From: Actinomycetota bacterium
GTDB taxonomy: Bacteria; Actinomycetota; Thermoleophilia; RBG-16-64-13
DNA length: 39,051 nucleotides
Direction of reading: 5' to 3'
Assembly (NCBI GenBank): GCA_012729575.1
Contig: JAAYCW010000017.1
Location: 1 to 39,051 of the forward strand
Under the pieces are notes generated by a model that searched no databases, was not told the origin of the DNA, and saw only the letters and a program-made list of their open reading frames with translations. This document shows, in pieces, positions 27,729-38,687 of the stretch (position 1 is its first letter; each line of letters starts with the position of its first letter). The translations under genes and the position numbers were made by a program.

Positions 27729-28988
27729 TCAGGTCCCCATGCTCCAGCTGGCCAGGTATTCCGCCTGCTCCGCCGTCAACGTGTCGATGCCTGCCCCCAG
27801 AGACTCAAGCTTCAGCCGCGCTATCTGCTCGTCTATATCAGTCGGGACGTCGTACACACGTTTCTCCAAGGTAGCGGCGTTCTTCACCATGTACTCCGCG
27901 GCGAGGGCCTGGTTGGCGAAACTCATGTCCATCACGCTGGAGGGATGTCCCTCCGCGGCAGACAGATTGATCAGGCGCCCATCGGCCAACAGATAGATGT
28001 TCCTTCCATCGGGCAGCGTGAACTCCTCGACAAACTCCCGCACCTGCCTGCGGGCTACCGACAGAGCCTCCAGCGCCGGGATATCGATCTCCACGTTGAA
28101 GTGTCCCGTATTGGCCACTATGGCCCCATCCTTCATCGCCTCGAAGTGCTCCTTGCGGATCACGTGGATGTCACCCGTGGCAGTGATGAACATATCGCCG
28201 ATAGGCGCGACCTCCGCCATCGGCATAACCCGATAACCGTCCATGATGGCCTCGAGCGCCCGCAGCGGATCGACCTCCAGCACAACCACATCCGCGCCAT
28301 GGCCTTTGGCCCGCAGGGCCACACCCCGGCCGCACCAGCCATAACCGGCGATGACCACGACCTTGCCCGCGATCATCCGATTTGTGGCCCGGATCACACC
28401 GTCCAGAGTCGACTGTCCCGTTCCGTAGCGATTGTCGAACATGTGCTTGGTCATGGCCTCATTGACAGCCACGATGGGATACCGGAGCAATCCCTGTTGT
28501 TGCAGCGACTTCAGACGGATGACCCCGGTGGTGGTCTCCTCGGTACCACCGATGACCCCCGCAGCGGCCTCAGACCTGTCGGAGTGAAGGAGTCCCACGA
28601 CGTCGGCGCCGTCGTCCATAGTGATTTGCGGGCCCGAGTCGATCACACTTTGGATGTGCCGGTAGTATGTGTCACGGTCTTCCCCTTTGATGGCGTACGT
28701 AGACACTCCGTACTCGGTGACCAGGGCCGCCGCCACGTCGTCCTGAGTGGACAGGGGGTTCGATGCGCAGAGGGCCAACTCGGCTCCGCCCGCAGCCAAG
28801 GTCCGCATCAGACCGGCCGTCTCGCTCGTCACGTGCAGACAGGCCCCAATACGCACACCCTGGAGCGGCTTCTCCCTCGCGAAGCGCTCACGGATGAGAG
28901 CCAATACCGGCATCTCCTTTTCAGCCCATTCGATACGGAGGACCCCGGCGGCTGCCAGACTCGTATCCTTCACGTCATGATCGACCAC
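27729..28988 (-). CDS. ahcY: S-adenosylhomocysteine hydrolase, short bacterial/archaeal form
   Basis: About 419 residues. It splits S-adenosylhomocysteine to adenosine and homocysteine, relieving inhibition of methyltransferases. Substrate residues are intact: [16 protein letters not shown] and [20 protein letters not shown] (Lys and Asp). The NAD site is [14 protein letters not shown]. It lacks the roughly 40-residue insert and the KPDHYRY-type tail of the long form and ends [10 protein letters not shown], as in thermophile and archaeal enzymes. I prefer the GTG at 28986-28988, five bases after AAAGGAG; a GTG two codons earlier touches that site. Confidence 0.94.
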   Translation of the reverse strand: MVDHDVKDTSLAAAGVLRIEWAEKEMPVLALIRERFAREKPLQGVRIGACLHVTSETAGLMRTLAAGGAELALCASNPLSTQDDVAAALVTEYGVSTYAIKGEDRDTYYRHIQSVIDSGPQITMDDGADVVGLLHSDRSEAAAGVIGGTEETTTGVIRLKSLQQQGLLRYPIVAVNEAMTKHMFDNRYGTGQSTLDGVIRATNRMIAGKVVVIAGYGWCGRGVALRAKGHGADVVVLEVDPLRALEAIMDGYRVMPMAEVAPIGDMFITATGDIHVIRKEHFEAMKDGAIVANTGHFNVEIDIPALEALSVARRQVREFVEEFTLPDGRNIYLLADGRLINLSAAEGHPSSVMDMSFANQALAAEYMVKNAATLEKRVYDVPTDIDEQIARLKLESLGAGIDTLTAEQAEYLASWSMGT

Positions 28989-29006
28989 TGCCACTCCTTT
29001 GTGTCT

Positions 29007-29573
29007 TTATGAACCCGCCAGCAACACGGCGGCTACGCGGAGGCCCATATGAGCCGCCACTACGACCACGGGCACCAGTTCAGAACTCACCGCCACATGG
29101 CCTTGAGCCGTGACCATCTCAGCCTCGTAAGCCGTCACCCGGGCGTCATCACGCACCCCGGCCACCACCCCTGACATCAATATCATACCCTTGAGCGCCG
29201 ACAAGCGATCCAACGCGGCGTTGGGAGAGTAGATACCGGTCATACTGGGGAAGCGCGGACCCACCGCTGGATCGTTCGGCCCGGTCAGCGGGGATCGCCA
29301 CGTGAGGTCGGCGTGATCCGTGACCACGACAACACGACCGTCTGTTGCCTGCCCGACGCTTCCCCTGCACAGGTAACCGACTACCGGATCGTCACCGCGC
29401 AGCCCCGTCCGCAGCAGGTCGACCTCTGCCCGGCTCAAAGGACGGCCCAGATCTCGCACGCCGGTGTCTCGGAGAGATAGGATCGCATCAGCCGGGCCCG
29501 CCAAGCCTCGGGCTACGGTAGCGGCGATGCGGTCGCCTCCTAGATCGACACGAGGACCAGCGAGTACCCTCAT
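29007..29573 (-). CDS. Divergent, shortened purine nucleoside phosphorylase-like protein
   Basis: A 188-residue protein with clear signatures of PNP/MTAP class phosphorylases in its middle: VVVTDHADLTW (residues 81-92), PLTGPND (95-101) and GPRFPSM (105-111), then AAHMGLRVAAVLLAGS at the end, matching ARHLGLRV...SLITN. Normal enzymes have 265-290 residues. Here the N-terminal phosphate loop and the C-terminal helices are absent, the GPSFET substrate motif reads GVRDDARV, the VGMSTVPE motif reads AVSSELVP, and the base-binding Asn of SLITN is missing. It is unlikely to be an active phosphorylase as encoded. The ATG overlaps the LCP stop as ATGA, and ahcY follows 18 bases later, so it is in the operon. 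Confidence 0.68.
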   Translation of the reverse strand: MRVLAGPRVDLGGDRIAATVARGLAGPADAILSLRDTGVRDLGRPLSRAEVDLLRTGLRGDDPVVGYLCRGSVGQATDGRVVVVTDHADLTWRSPLTGPNDPAVGPRFPSMTGIYSPNAALDRLSALKGMILMSGVVAGVRDDARVTAYEAEMVTAQGHVAVSSELVPVVVVAAHMGLRVAAVLLAGS

Positions 29574-31381
29574 TCCGGAGGTATGTAGATCATCGATTCT
29601 GCCACCGCCAGCAGTTCATCCTCACTCAGAAGATTGAAGATGGTGTTGGACACCCAGTACAGCACCCCGTCGGCCTTCCACCAGATGCGTTCGACTTTGT
29701 CCCGGCTACCGACGATGGTGTAGGTGATACCGTCGCGCGTGACTTCCCGGCCCTCACAAGCAGCCGGGGCATCAACCCACGTGGTCTCCATGATGCCCAT
29801 GTACTGGTCGGTCCAGTGGCCATTCTCCTTGAGTCGGTAGACCATCTTGAAGGCCGGCCTGCTGCCGCCGCCCACTTCGATGTTGTAGGTCGCTCCGGAG
29901 GTCGGCACCCGCTCCGAGAACGAGTAACCCTCGGGCAGATAGAAGGGAGCCCGTACCGCGAAGGGAACCATCTGCGCGATCGTCTTCCAGCCACCCGCAG
30001 ACGGCACGGTATCGGGACCGGGCGGCAGCGAGTACTCCGTGGGGAGGGCGAAATCATCCCCCAGAACAACCGTCACCCTCTCGACAGACGAATCCGTTCC
30101 CACGGACTCCGCACCGATGGCCTCCGCGACCTTCTTGCCTTCAGAAGCCATCCCCGAAGGGCATTCGACCAAGGTCTGTCCGACCGAGCGACCGGCGTTG
30201 TCGACGGTCACGATCGTCGCCCCCAGCGCTCCCAGCCACTCCCCGGCGGCGGCGGCCTCGCCCGCACGGCCGTTGGCGTTGAGCACGTCCACCTCGACAC
30301 CCGATAGGTCCGGCGCCGTTTCCGCGACGGTCGCGGCAGAAGAGACCTCGGAGTCTGGGCCGGTGACACCATCGGATCCCGGGCCGGGAGCCGTGAGGAA
30401 ATCGCTCACCGCCCGGGCAAGGTCCTCGTCGTCCACGAACACGTAGGACACCTCATCCAGTTCATCGGCGACCCCGACCAGGGCGATGCGGCGGATGTTC
30501 TCTCGATTCAGCCCGATGCCCCAGTAGGCTAACTCCAAGATGTCGTTCGCGCCCAAATCCGTAGCCACATTCGAGAACAGAGAACTCACCAGTCCGGGTA
30601 GCCGGAAGGGTAGGTCCCAGCCCATAGCCTGGTCTTTTATGGCGCTCAAGAAGATCTGTTGGCGCTCCATCCGCCCGAAATCGAGGTTGAGATCGCGGCG
30701 GAAACGCACGTAGTCCAGAGCATCGGAGCCGTGCAGGAGCTGGTAGCCCGGCGCCAGGTTGATCAGTTCGTATCTGGGGTTGTCGTTGTAGTAGCGTTTG
30801 TCCACATCGACGTAGACGCCGCCCAAAGAGTCGGTTATATCGCAGAAGGCGTTAAAATCAACCTCAAGGTAGTGGTCGACGTCCACCCCGGTGAGTTCCT
30901 GTATGGTCCGGATGGTGAGCTCTCCCCCGCCCGCTGCGTAGGCGTAGTTGATCTTGTTCATTCCGTGACCCGGTATCTTAACCCGCAGGTCACGTGGGAG
31001 CGACAACAGAGACAGATAGTCCTGATCGGGATCCACATGCACGAGGATAATGGTATCCGAGCGTCCCGGATCATCCTCTTCCTCTTCGCGGTGATCCGAT
31101 CCCAGTAGGAGCAGATTCATCGCCGACGGAGACGGCGGCGCCTGTGTTTCCGAGGTGACGGTCTGCAAAGTGCTGGCCGGCTTCTCCGTGAGAGCTACTC
31201 TGATCTCCGGACTCACCCTGTCGTTGGCGCCCGAGACCTGTTGATGGAACCACGCATAGGCGACCCCGGCCGCGCACAGTAGTAGCACGACCAAGCCGGC
31301 GAGCGTCCAGAGAACGATGCGTTTCCACCGTCCGCCAGACCCTCCCTCGACTTCATAGAGGGTGTACGGCTTGTTGTTCAG
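29570..31381 (-). CDS. LytR-CpsA-Psr (LCP) protein with LytR_C and extra C-terminal domain, probable CTG start
   Basis: About 603 residues. LCP enzymes transfer undecaprenyl-linked polymers such as teichoic acid or arabinogalactan onto peptidoglycan outside the membrane. After a basic cytoplasmic stretch comes one membrane helix (about 23-45), the LCP domain (about 87-315; LLLGSDHRE, LSLPRDLRV, the YLEVDF and DALDYVRFRRDLNLDFGRM segments), a LytR C-terminal domain (about 364-450, VEVDVLNANGRAG), and a C-terminal domain (about 480-603) that resembles DUF4367-type modules. The only in-frame initiator giving the basic N-terminus is a CTG (31379-31381) overlapping the previous stop as CTGA, seven bases after GGAG; a TTG at 31292-31294 would cut into the membrane helix. 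Confidence 0.92.
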   Translation of the reverse strand: MNNKPYTLYEVEGGSGGRWKRIVLWTLAGLVVLLLCAAGVAYAWFHQQVSGANDRVSPEIRVALTEKPASTLQTVTSETQAPPSPSAMNLLLLGSDHREEEEDDPGRSDTIILVHVDPDQDYLSLLSLPRDLRVKIPGHGMNKINYAYAAGGGELTIRTIQELTGVDVDHYLEVDFNAFCDITDSLGGVYVDVDKRYYNDNPRYELINLAPGYQLLHGSDALDYVRFRRDLNLDFGRMERQQIFLSAIKDQAMGWDLPFRLPGLVSSLFSNVATDLGANDILELAYWGIGLNRENIRRIALVGVADELDEVSYVFVDDEDLARAVSDFLTAPGPGSDGVTGPDSEVSSAATVAETAPDLSGVEVDVLNANGRAGEAAAAGEWLGALGATIVTVDNAGRSVGQTLVECPSGMASEGKKVAEAIGAESVGTDSSVERVTVVLGDDFALPTEYSLPPGPDTVPSAGGWKTIAQMVPFAVRAPFYLPEGYSFSERVPTSGATYNIEVGGGSRPAFKMVYRLKENGHWTDQYMGIMETTWVDAPAACEGREVTRDGITYTIVGSRDKVERIWWKADGVLYWVSNTIFNLLSEDELLAVAESMIYIPPE

Positions 31382-32910
31382 TCTGACGCTCCGGTCGGTA
31401 CGACGATCATCGACTGAGCCACCTTAAGCAGTTCATTCGAATGCAAGTAGTACGACAGGGTGTTCGACACCCAATACAGGACTCCGTCCTGTATCCACCA
31501 GACATGATCAGCGCCGCTGCTGGTTCCGACGACCGTGTAGGTTATGCCATTCTTCGTCACTTCCCGACCCTTGGCGGCCGCGGGTGCATCGATCCAACTC
31601 GTCTGCATGATCCCCATGTACTGATCGAGGGGCTCACCCTCCCTGGTCAACTGATAGACCATCTTGACGGCCGCTTCCACCTCATCGCCCACCACTATGT
31701 CATAAGAGCCAGGTTGTCTTCTGTCAGGGTTGCTATCGATGTAGGCGTAGCCTTCGGGAAGATAGCCGGGAGCCATGACCTGGAACGGTGCCGCCGCCGC
31801 AAACTGCTTCCACAACCTACTGTTCTCAATGGCGTCGGGATTCGTGGTGAATACCGACGTGTCGATGGCCGTGGTGGTCGTCGTGCTCGGGCCTCCTGAA
31901 GAGAGTGTCGGCTCATCGGTCTCGGCATCCTCGGCCGACGTAGGCGTGAGCAGCCGGTCGACCGCCTCCTCCACCGCTCCTTCCGGGGGTATAACGTAGG
32001 AGACCTCTTCGATCTCCTGAACGTCACCCACGATACTCACCTGCCGGATCCGGTCCCCACTCAGTTTCGCTGCTCCCCAGTAGGCCAACCTGATGATGTC
32101 ATTCGTGCCCAGGGTGGTCACCAGATTGTCGAAGAGCGCGTTGACCAACCCGGGGAGGTCGAGGACCAGATTCCAGCCCATCGCCTGCTCCCGCAGGGCG
32201 TTCAAGAAACGCTGCTGCCTGTCCATACGCCCGAAATCGTAGTTGAGGTCGTGCCTGAAGCGCACGTAGTCCAGCGCATCCGCCCCGTTCAGCCTCTGAT
32301 AGCCGGGGGAGATCTTGATGAGCTCGTAGTCGGAGTCGGCGTCATCGTTGTAGTAGCGCCGATCGACATCTATGTAGACTCCCCCGACGGCATCGGTCAT
32401 ATCGCTGAAGGCCTGAAAGTCGACTTCCACATACTCGGTGATATCGATCTTGGTCAGGGCCTCCACCGTCTCTATGGCTAACTCCTTGCCACCAAGAGCG
32501 TAGGCGGCATTGAGCTTCTGGAGACCATGACCGGGGACTTCCACCCGCAGATCCCGCGGTAACGAGAGAATCGAAAGGTAGTTCTCATCGGGATCGGCAT
32601 GCACAAGCATGAGCGTATCCGAGCGGGTCTCTTCGCCCGAGCCGCCCGGGCGCTTGTCACAGCCAAGCAGCAGGATATCCATGCCGGTCGGCGATTCGAT
32701 CGCATTCTCCGGAGCTGAGGTGAGCACCTCTTGCAGGCCGGAGTCCGTTGTATGGGTGTCACCCACTTCGCAACTCAGCCACAGGTAGGAGCCACCAACG
32801 ATCGCCAACACCACCACGACCAACCCAACAGCCGCCCAGAGCGCGATCCGGCGAAGCCGGCGCTTCTTCAGTTTTTCGACCGTGTAGACGGTATACGGCT
32901 TGTCGTTCAG
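31378..32910 (-). CDS. LytR-CpsA-Psr (LCP) protein with extra C-terminal domain, probable CTG start
   Basis: About 510 residues, a paralogue of the next gene downstream. It has a basic N-terminus, one membrane helix (about 26-46), an LCP domain (about 77-312; LLLGCDKRPGG, LSLPRDLRVEVPGHG, DALDYVRFRHDLNYDFGRMD), a Thr/Ser-rich linker, and a DUF4367-like C-terminal domain (about 375-510; LPEGYAYID, YMGIMQTSWIDAP, YWVSNTL). It lacks the LytR_C domain. The frame is open to a CTG at 32908-32910, seven bases after GAGGGGAG. The resulting MNDKPYTVYTVE matches MNNKPYTLYEVE of the paralogue; the first conventional codon in frame (TTG near 32823) would remove this conserved part. It is the first gene after a candidate promoter. 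Confidence 0.92.
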   Translation of the reverse strand: MNDKPYTVYTVEKLKKRRLRRIALWAAVGLVVVVLAIVGGSYLWLSCEVGDTHTTDSGLQEVLTSAPENAIESPTGMDILLLGCDKRPGGSGEETRSDTLMLVHADPDENYLSILSLPRDLRVEVPGHGLQKLNAAYALGGKELAIETVEALTKIDITEYVEVDFQAFSDMTDAVGGVYIDVDRRYYNDDADSDYELIKISPGYQRLNGADALDYVRFRHDLNYDFGRMDRQQRFLNALREQAMGWNLVLDLPGLVNALFDNLVTTLGTNDIIRLAYWGAAKLSGDRIRQVSIVGDVQEIEEVSYVIPPEGAVEEAVDRLLTPTSAEDAETDEPTLSSGGPSTTTTTAIDTSVFTTNPDAIENSRLWKQFAAAAPFQVMAPGYLPEGYAYIDSNPDRRQPGSYDIVVGDEVEAAVKMVYQLTREGEPLDQYMGIMQTSWIDAPAAAKGREVTKNGITYTVVGTSSGADHVWWIQDGVLYWVSNTLSYYLHSNELLKVAQSMIVVPTGASD

Positions 32911-32917
32911 CAGTCTA

Positions 32918-32925
32918 CTCCCCTC
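32918..32925 (-). promoter_or_regulatory. Shine-Dalgarno deciding the CTG start of the first LCP gene
   Basis: GAGGGGAG on the minus strand, seven bases before the CTG at 32908-32910 (four before another CTG at 32911-32913). No ATG, GTG or TTG in frame lies near it. Confidence 0.6.
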
Positions 32926-32940
32926 GGATGTAGATGAGGG

Positions 32941-32946
32941 ATTATA
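32941..32946 (-). promoter_or_regulatory. TATAAT -10 box upstream of the LCP operon
   Basis: A consensus -10 hexamer on the minus strand, 30 bases before the CTG start, giving a leader of about 24 bases that contains the ribosome site. The region 17 bases further upstream (CGGGTC-like) is not a recognisable -35, so another sigma factor or an activator may be involved. Confidence 0.45.
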
Positions 32947-32964
32947 GCGCGGACCCTACCGGGA

Positions 32965-32984
32965 CCCGAGGGCCGAACCTCGGG
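32965..32984 (-). terminator. G+C-rich hairpin between murA and the LCP operon
   Basis: A perfect seven-base stem (32965-32971 with 32978-32984) and a six-base loop, 17 bases past the murA stop. There is no U-run, so it may be an actinobacterial-style terminator for atp-murA or an operator, as it lies just upstream of the LCP -10 box. Confidence 0.4.
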
Positions 32985-33000
32985 CAAGGTCGACGACCGG

Positions 33001-34305
33001 TTAGAAGCAGGCTCCTGCTCCCGCCTGTCCGATCCTCTCCACATCCGCACCGAGATTCCGGAGCTTCTCTTCGAAACGCTCGTAACCGCGGTCGATATGG
33101 TAGACCTCCCGCAGTTCGGTGCTTCCCTCGGCCACCAAACCGGCTATCGCCAGGGCGGCTCCGGCGCGGAGATCGGGGCATTGCACGATGGCTCCCGTGA
33201 GCGACCGCCCTCCGGTCACCACAGCATGATTGCCATCGACCCGGATATCAGCGCCCAACCGGATCAACTCATCCACGAAACCGAAACGATTCTCGAACAC
33301 GTTCTCGGTGACCATGGAAACGCCTTTGGCGAGCGATAGGAGCACCATCATCTGAGCCTGTAGATCCGTGGGGAAGCCCGGATAGGGCAGGGTGGCCACA
33401 TCCACGGCTTTATAGGAGTCCGGGTCACCGCTCACCCGGATGCTGCGGGTGTTCTCGTGTACCTGCACACCGACCGACCTAAGCTTCGAAAGAAACAGGT
33501 CGAGCACATGCGGACTGATGCCTGCCGCTTCCACTTCGCCGCCCGTTACCGCCCCCGCGATCAGGAAGGTACCCGCCTCAATGCGATCTCCCAGCACGGT
33601 GTGTTCGGCCGGGCGCATCTCCGTCACACCTCTGACCCGCACCGTCGAGCTTCCCGCTCCGTCGATGTCAGCGCCCATGCTGATCAAGAACTTGCAGAGA
33701 TCGACGATCTCCGGTTCTCGAGCCGCGTTCTCCAAGGTGGTGGTACCTTCCGCCATCACGGCTGCCATCAGCAGGTTCTCGGTAGCACCCACGCTCGGGT
33801 ACTCGAGGAACATATCGACGGCCCGCAACTTGGTGGCAGTGACCTCCACGAAACCGTGATCGGAGCGCACCTCACCTCCCATGGCGGCGAGGCCACGCAG
33901 GTGGATGTCGATCTTGCGAGGTCCAAGGTTACAGCCACCAGGCATCGCCACGCGCGCCCGGCCGAAGCGCGCCACCAACGGCCCCATTATCTGGATCGAG
34001 GCCCGCATACGCTGCACCAACTCGTATGGAGCCACATGAGACTGCACTTCAGTGGTATCGACCGTCATGGTGCCGTCGACGAACTCCACCACAGCCCCGA
34101 GGTACTCCAGCACCTCCTGCATGGTCCGGACATCCTGGATATCGGGGACGTTGTGGAGCACGCTGGTGCCGGGTGCCAGAAGAGACGCAGCCATGAGCTT
34201 GAGCGCGGAGTTCTTCGCCCCCGAGACCGTCACCTGCCCCGAGAGACGACGACCACCGGACACAACAAGACGCGGTCCAGCGGTCCCCGCGGTGGGATCT
34301 ACCAT
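33001..34305 (-). CDS. murA: UDP-N-acetylglucosamine 1-carboxyvinyltransferase MurA
   Basis: A 434-residue EPSP-synthase-fold enzyme that transfers enolpyruvate to UDP-GlcNAc, the first committed step of peptidoglycan synthesis. Landmarks are VSGAKNSALKLMAASLL at the N-terminus, the loop MPGGCNLGPRKIDIH with catalytic Cys125 (so fosfomycin-sensitive type), PSVGATENLLMAAV and YPGFPTDLQAQ. The ATG at 34303-34305 overlaps the atpC stop by one base (TGATG), and the long upstream open extension overlapping atpC is Arg-rich noise. MurA directly after atpC is a known Gram-positive arrangement. Confidence 0.96.
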   Translation of the reverse strand: MVDPTAGTAGPRLVVSGGRRLSGQVTVSGAKNSALKLMAASLLAPGTSVLHNVPDIQDVRTMQEVLEYLGAVVEFVDGTMTVDTTEVQSHVAPYELVQRMRASIQIMGPLVARFGRARVAMPGGCNLGPRKIDIHLRGLAAMGGEVRSDHGFVEVTATKLRAVDMFLEYPSVGATENLLMAAVMAEGTTTLENAAREPEIVDLCKFLISMGADIDGAGSSTVRVRGVTEMRPAEHTVLGDRIEAGTFLIAGAVTGGEVEAAGISPHVLDLFLSKLRSVGVQVHENTRSIRVSGDPDSYKAVDVATLPYPGFPTDLQAQMMVLLSLAKGVSMVTENVFENRFGFVDELIRLGADIRVDGNHAVVTGGRSLTGAIVQCPDLRAGAALAIAGLVAEGSTELREVYHIDRGYERFEEKLRNLGADVERIGQAGAGACF

Positions 34306-34751
34306 CACTTCTCGGGTACCTCGGCCACCTTCAGACGGTTGCGGGCCCTGCGAATGGCCAATTGCTCCCGGTAGGAATCTACGTCCTCGTCTGCGGGCAC
34401 GGTGCCTGAGCGGACCCATTCCAGACGCTCGGTCGCCCGTTCGATGGACCTCCGCGCTCGTTCCACGTCTATGTGGGCGGCATCCTCGGCTGCGTCCGCC
34501 AGCACGATGACCTTGTTGAACTGGACTTTGGCGAACCCTTCGGCGACGGCGAACGTTAACCATTCTCCGTCGATCGTCAAAGCCCGCAGCCGCCCTATGT
34601 TCAGCTGGGCCACAAGAGGCGCATGCCTGGGCAGCACACCGACCTCACCGGTGACGGCCGGCAGCACGACCATGTCAACATCACCCTCGAACACCAAACC
34701 CGCTGGAGCCACCAGCTCCAGACGAAGATAGGGACTCTCCTCCTGGACCAC
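34305..34751 (-). CDS. atpC: ATP synthase F1 epsilon subunit
   Basis: A 148-residue epsilon subunit with the beta-sandwich domain (LELVAPAGLVFEGDVDMVVLPAVTGEVGVLPRHAPL) and a C-terminal helical pair (about 90-145) that can brake rotation. The GTG at 34749-34751 is preceded by GAGG with six-base spacing. It follows atpD by 17 bases and is coupled to murA. Confidence 0.95.
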   Translation of the reverse strand: MVQEESPYLRLELVAPAGLVFEGDVDMVVLPAVTGEVGVLPRHAPLVAQLNIGRLRALTIDGEWLTFAVAEGFAKVQFNKVIVLADAAEDAAHIDVERARRSIERATERLEWVRSGTVPADEDVDSYREQLAIRRARNRLKVAEVPEK

Positions 34752-34768
34752 AGCCTACCTCACTTGCC

Positions 34769-37157
<2,389 letters not shown>

Positions 37158-37163
37158 AGGACC

Positions 37164-38687
37164 CTAAAGGATGCCCTTGTCTGCTGACCACAGCTCTTTG
37201 AACGCCTCGATAGCGCTCCGGAGTCTCGCCTCTACCTGGGGATCGAGTTCCTTGGTCCTCGCTATCTCCTCCCCGATCTCGGGATTCTGCTGAGCCAGAT
37301 GCTCGCGCAGACGGCCGTTGAAACGAGAGATATCCGCCACCGGGATGTCATCCGCATAGCCCTGAGTGGCAGCGAAGATGATCATCACCTGTTCCTCGAC
37401 CGGCCAGGGTACGTACTGAGGCTGGTTCAGCGTCTCCACCAGCCGCTCGCCCCGAGCCAGAGTGTTCTGGGTCTCCTGGTCGAGCTCGGATCCGAATTTG
37501 GCGAACGCCTCTAATTCCCTGAACTGAGAGAGATCCAAGCGTAACGATCCGGCCACCTTCTTCATGGCCTTGATCTGAGCATTACCCCCCACCCGGGAGA
37601 CCGAGATACCCACGTTGATGGCGGGCCGAATACCCGAATAGAAGAGATCGCTCTCCAAGAAGATCTGGCCATCGGTGATGGAGATCACGTTGGTGGGGAT
37701 GTAGGCCGAGACGTCTCCCGCCTGGGTCTCGATGACGGGCAGGGCCGTGAGCGACCCTCCGCCCTCTTTGTCACTGAGCTTACAGGCCCGTTCCAGCAGA
37801 CGGCTGTGCAGGTAGAAGATATCCCCGGGAAAGGCCTCGCGGCCCGGAGGCCGGCGGAGCAGGAGCGACATCTGTCGGTAGGAATCGGCGTGCTTGGTGA
37901 GGTCGTCGTAGATGCAGAGGGCATGACGGCCCGAATAGGTGAAGTACTCGCCCATGGCCGCGCCCGCGTAGGGGGCGATGTAGCGCATGGGCGCCGAGGT
38001 GGAAGCCGGCGCCATGATGACGATGGTGTAATCCATGGCCCCGTGTTCTTCCAGCTTCGCCACCAAACCGGCCACCGTGGAGGCCTTCTGACCGATGGCC
38101 ACGTAGATGCAGATCACATCTTGGCCCCGCTGATTGATGATGGTGTCCACAGCAATGGCGGTCTTCCCTGTACCCCGGTCCCCGATGATGAGCTCGCGCT
38201 GTCCGCGCCCGATGGGGATCATGGCGTCGATGGCCTTTATACCGGTCTGCAGGGGCTCCTTCACCGGCTGCCTGCGGATGACGCCCGGGGCCTTGAACTC
38301 CACGGTGCGGAACTCGGTCGTCTCGATGGGACCTTTGCCGTCGAGAGGCACGCCCAACGGGTTGACCACCCTGCCGACGAGGGCTTCACCCACAGGCACC
38401 TGGATGACCCGGCCCGTGCGTTTCACCTGGTCGCCCTCTTTGATCAATGTGTCCTCACCCATCAGAACGGCGCCCACGCTGTCTTCTTCGAGGTTGAGCA
38501 CCAAGCCCATAACGCCGTGAGGCAACTCGAGCATCTCAGAGGCTACCGCGTTCTCCAGCCCCTGGATACGGGCCACACCGTCGCCCACCTGCACGACGGT
38601 ACCTACCTCCTGGATGTCGACGCCCGCTTCGTAGCTCTTGATGCGGGACTTAAGAACGCTGGTTATCTCCTCAGGACGCAGCTTCAA
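37164..38687 (-). CDS. atpA: ATP synthase F1 alpha subunit
   Basis: A 507-residue regulatory nucleotide-binding subunit with [19 protein letters not shown] (Walker A), [10 protein letters not shown], the [12 protein letters not shown] region and the [10 protein letters not shown] arginine finger segment. The TTG at 38685-38687 is placed by TGGAGGG about six bases upstream and overlaps the end of atpH by 17 bases. Confidence 0.97.
   Translation of the reverse strand: MKLRPEEITSVLKSRIKSYEAGVDIQEVGTVVQVGDGVARIQGLENAVASEMLELPHGVMGLVLNLEEDSVGAVLMGEDTLIKEGDQVKRTGRVIQVPVGEALVGRVVNPLGVPLDGKGPIETTEFRTVEFKAPGVIRRQPVKEPLQTGIKAIDAMIPIGRGQRELIIGDRGTGKTAIAVDTIINQRGQDVICIYVAIGQKASTVAGLVAKLEEHGAMDYTIVIMAPASTSAPMRYIAPYAGAAMGEYFTYSGRHALCIYDDLTKHADSYRQMSLLLRRPPGREAFPGDIFYLHSRLLERACKLSDKEGGGSLTALPVIETQAGDVSAYIPTNVISITDGQIFLESDLFYSGIRPAINVGISVSRVGGNAQIKAMKKVAGSLRLDLSQFRELEAFAKFGSELDQETQNTLARGERLVETLNQPQYVPWPVEEQVMIIFAATQGYADDIPVADISRFNGRLREHLAQQNPEIGEEIARTKELDPQVEARLRSAIEAFKELWSADKGIL

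Noticed and set aside
33457-34374. 305-codon plus-strand open frame across murA and atpC
   Set aside because: It is antisense to two well-supported genes and has His/Arg-rich composition with no recognisable motif.
34306-34563. 86-codon upstream extension of murA
   Set aside because: It lies wholly within atpC in another frame and is unlike MurA; the ATG at 34303-34305 fits the family.
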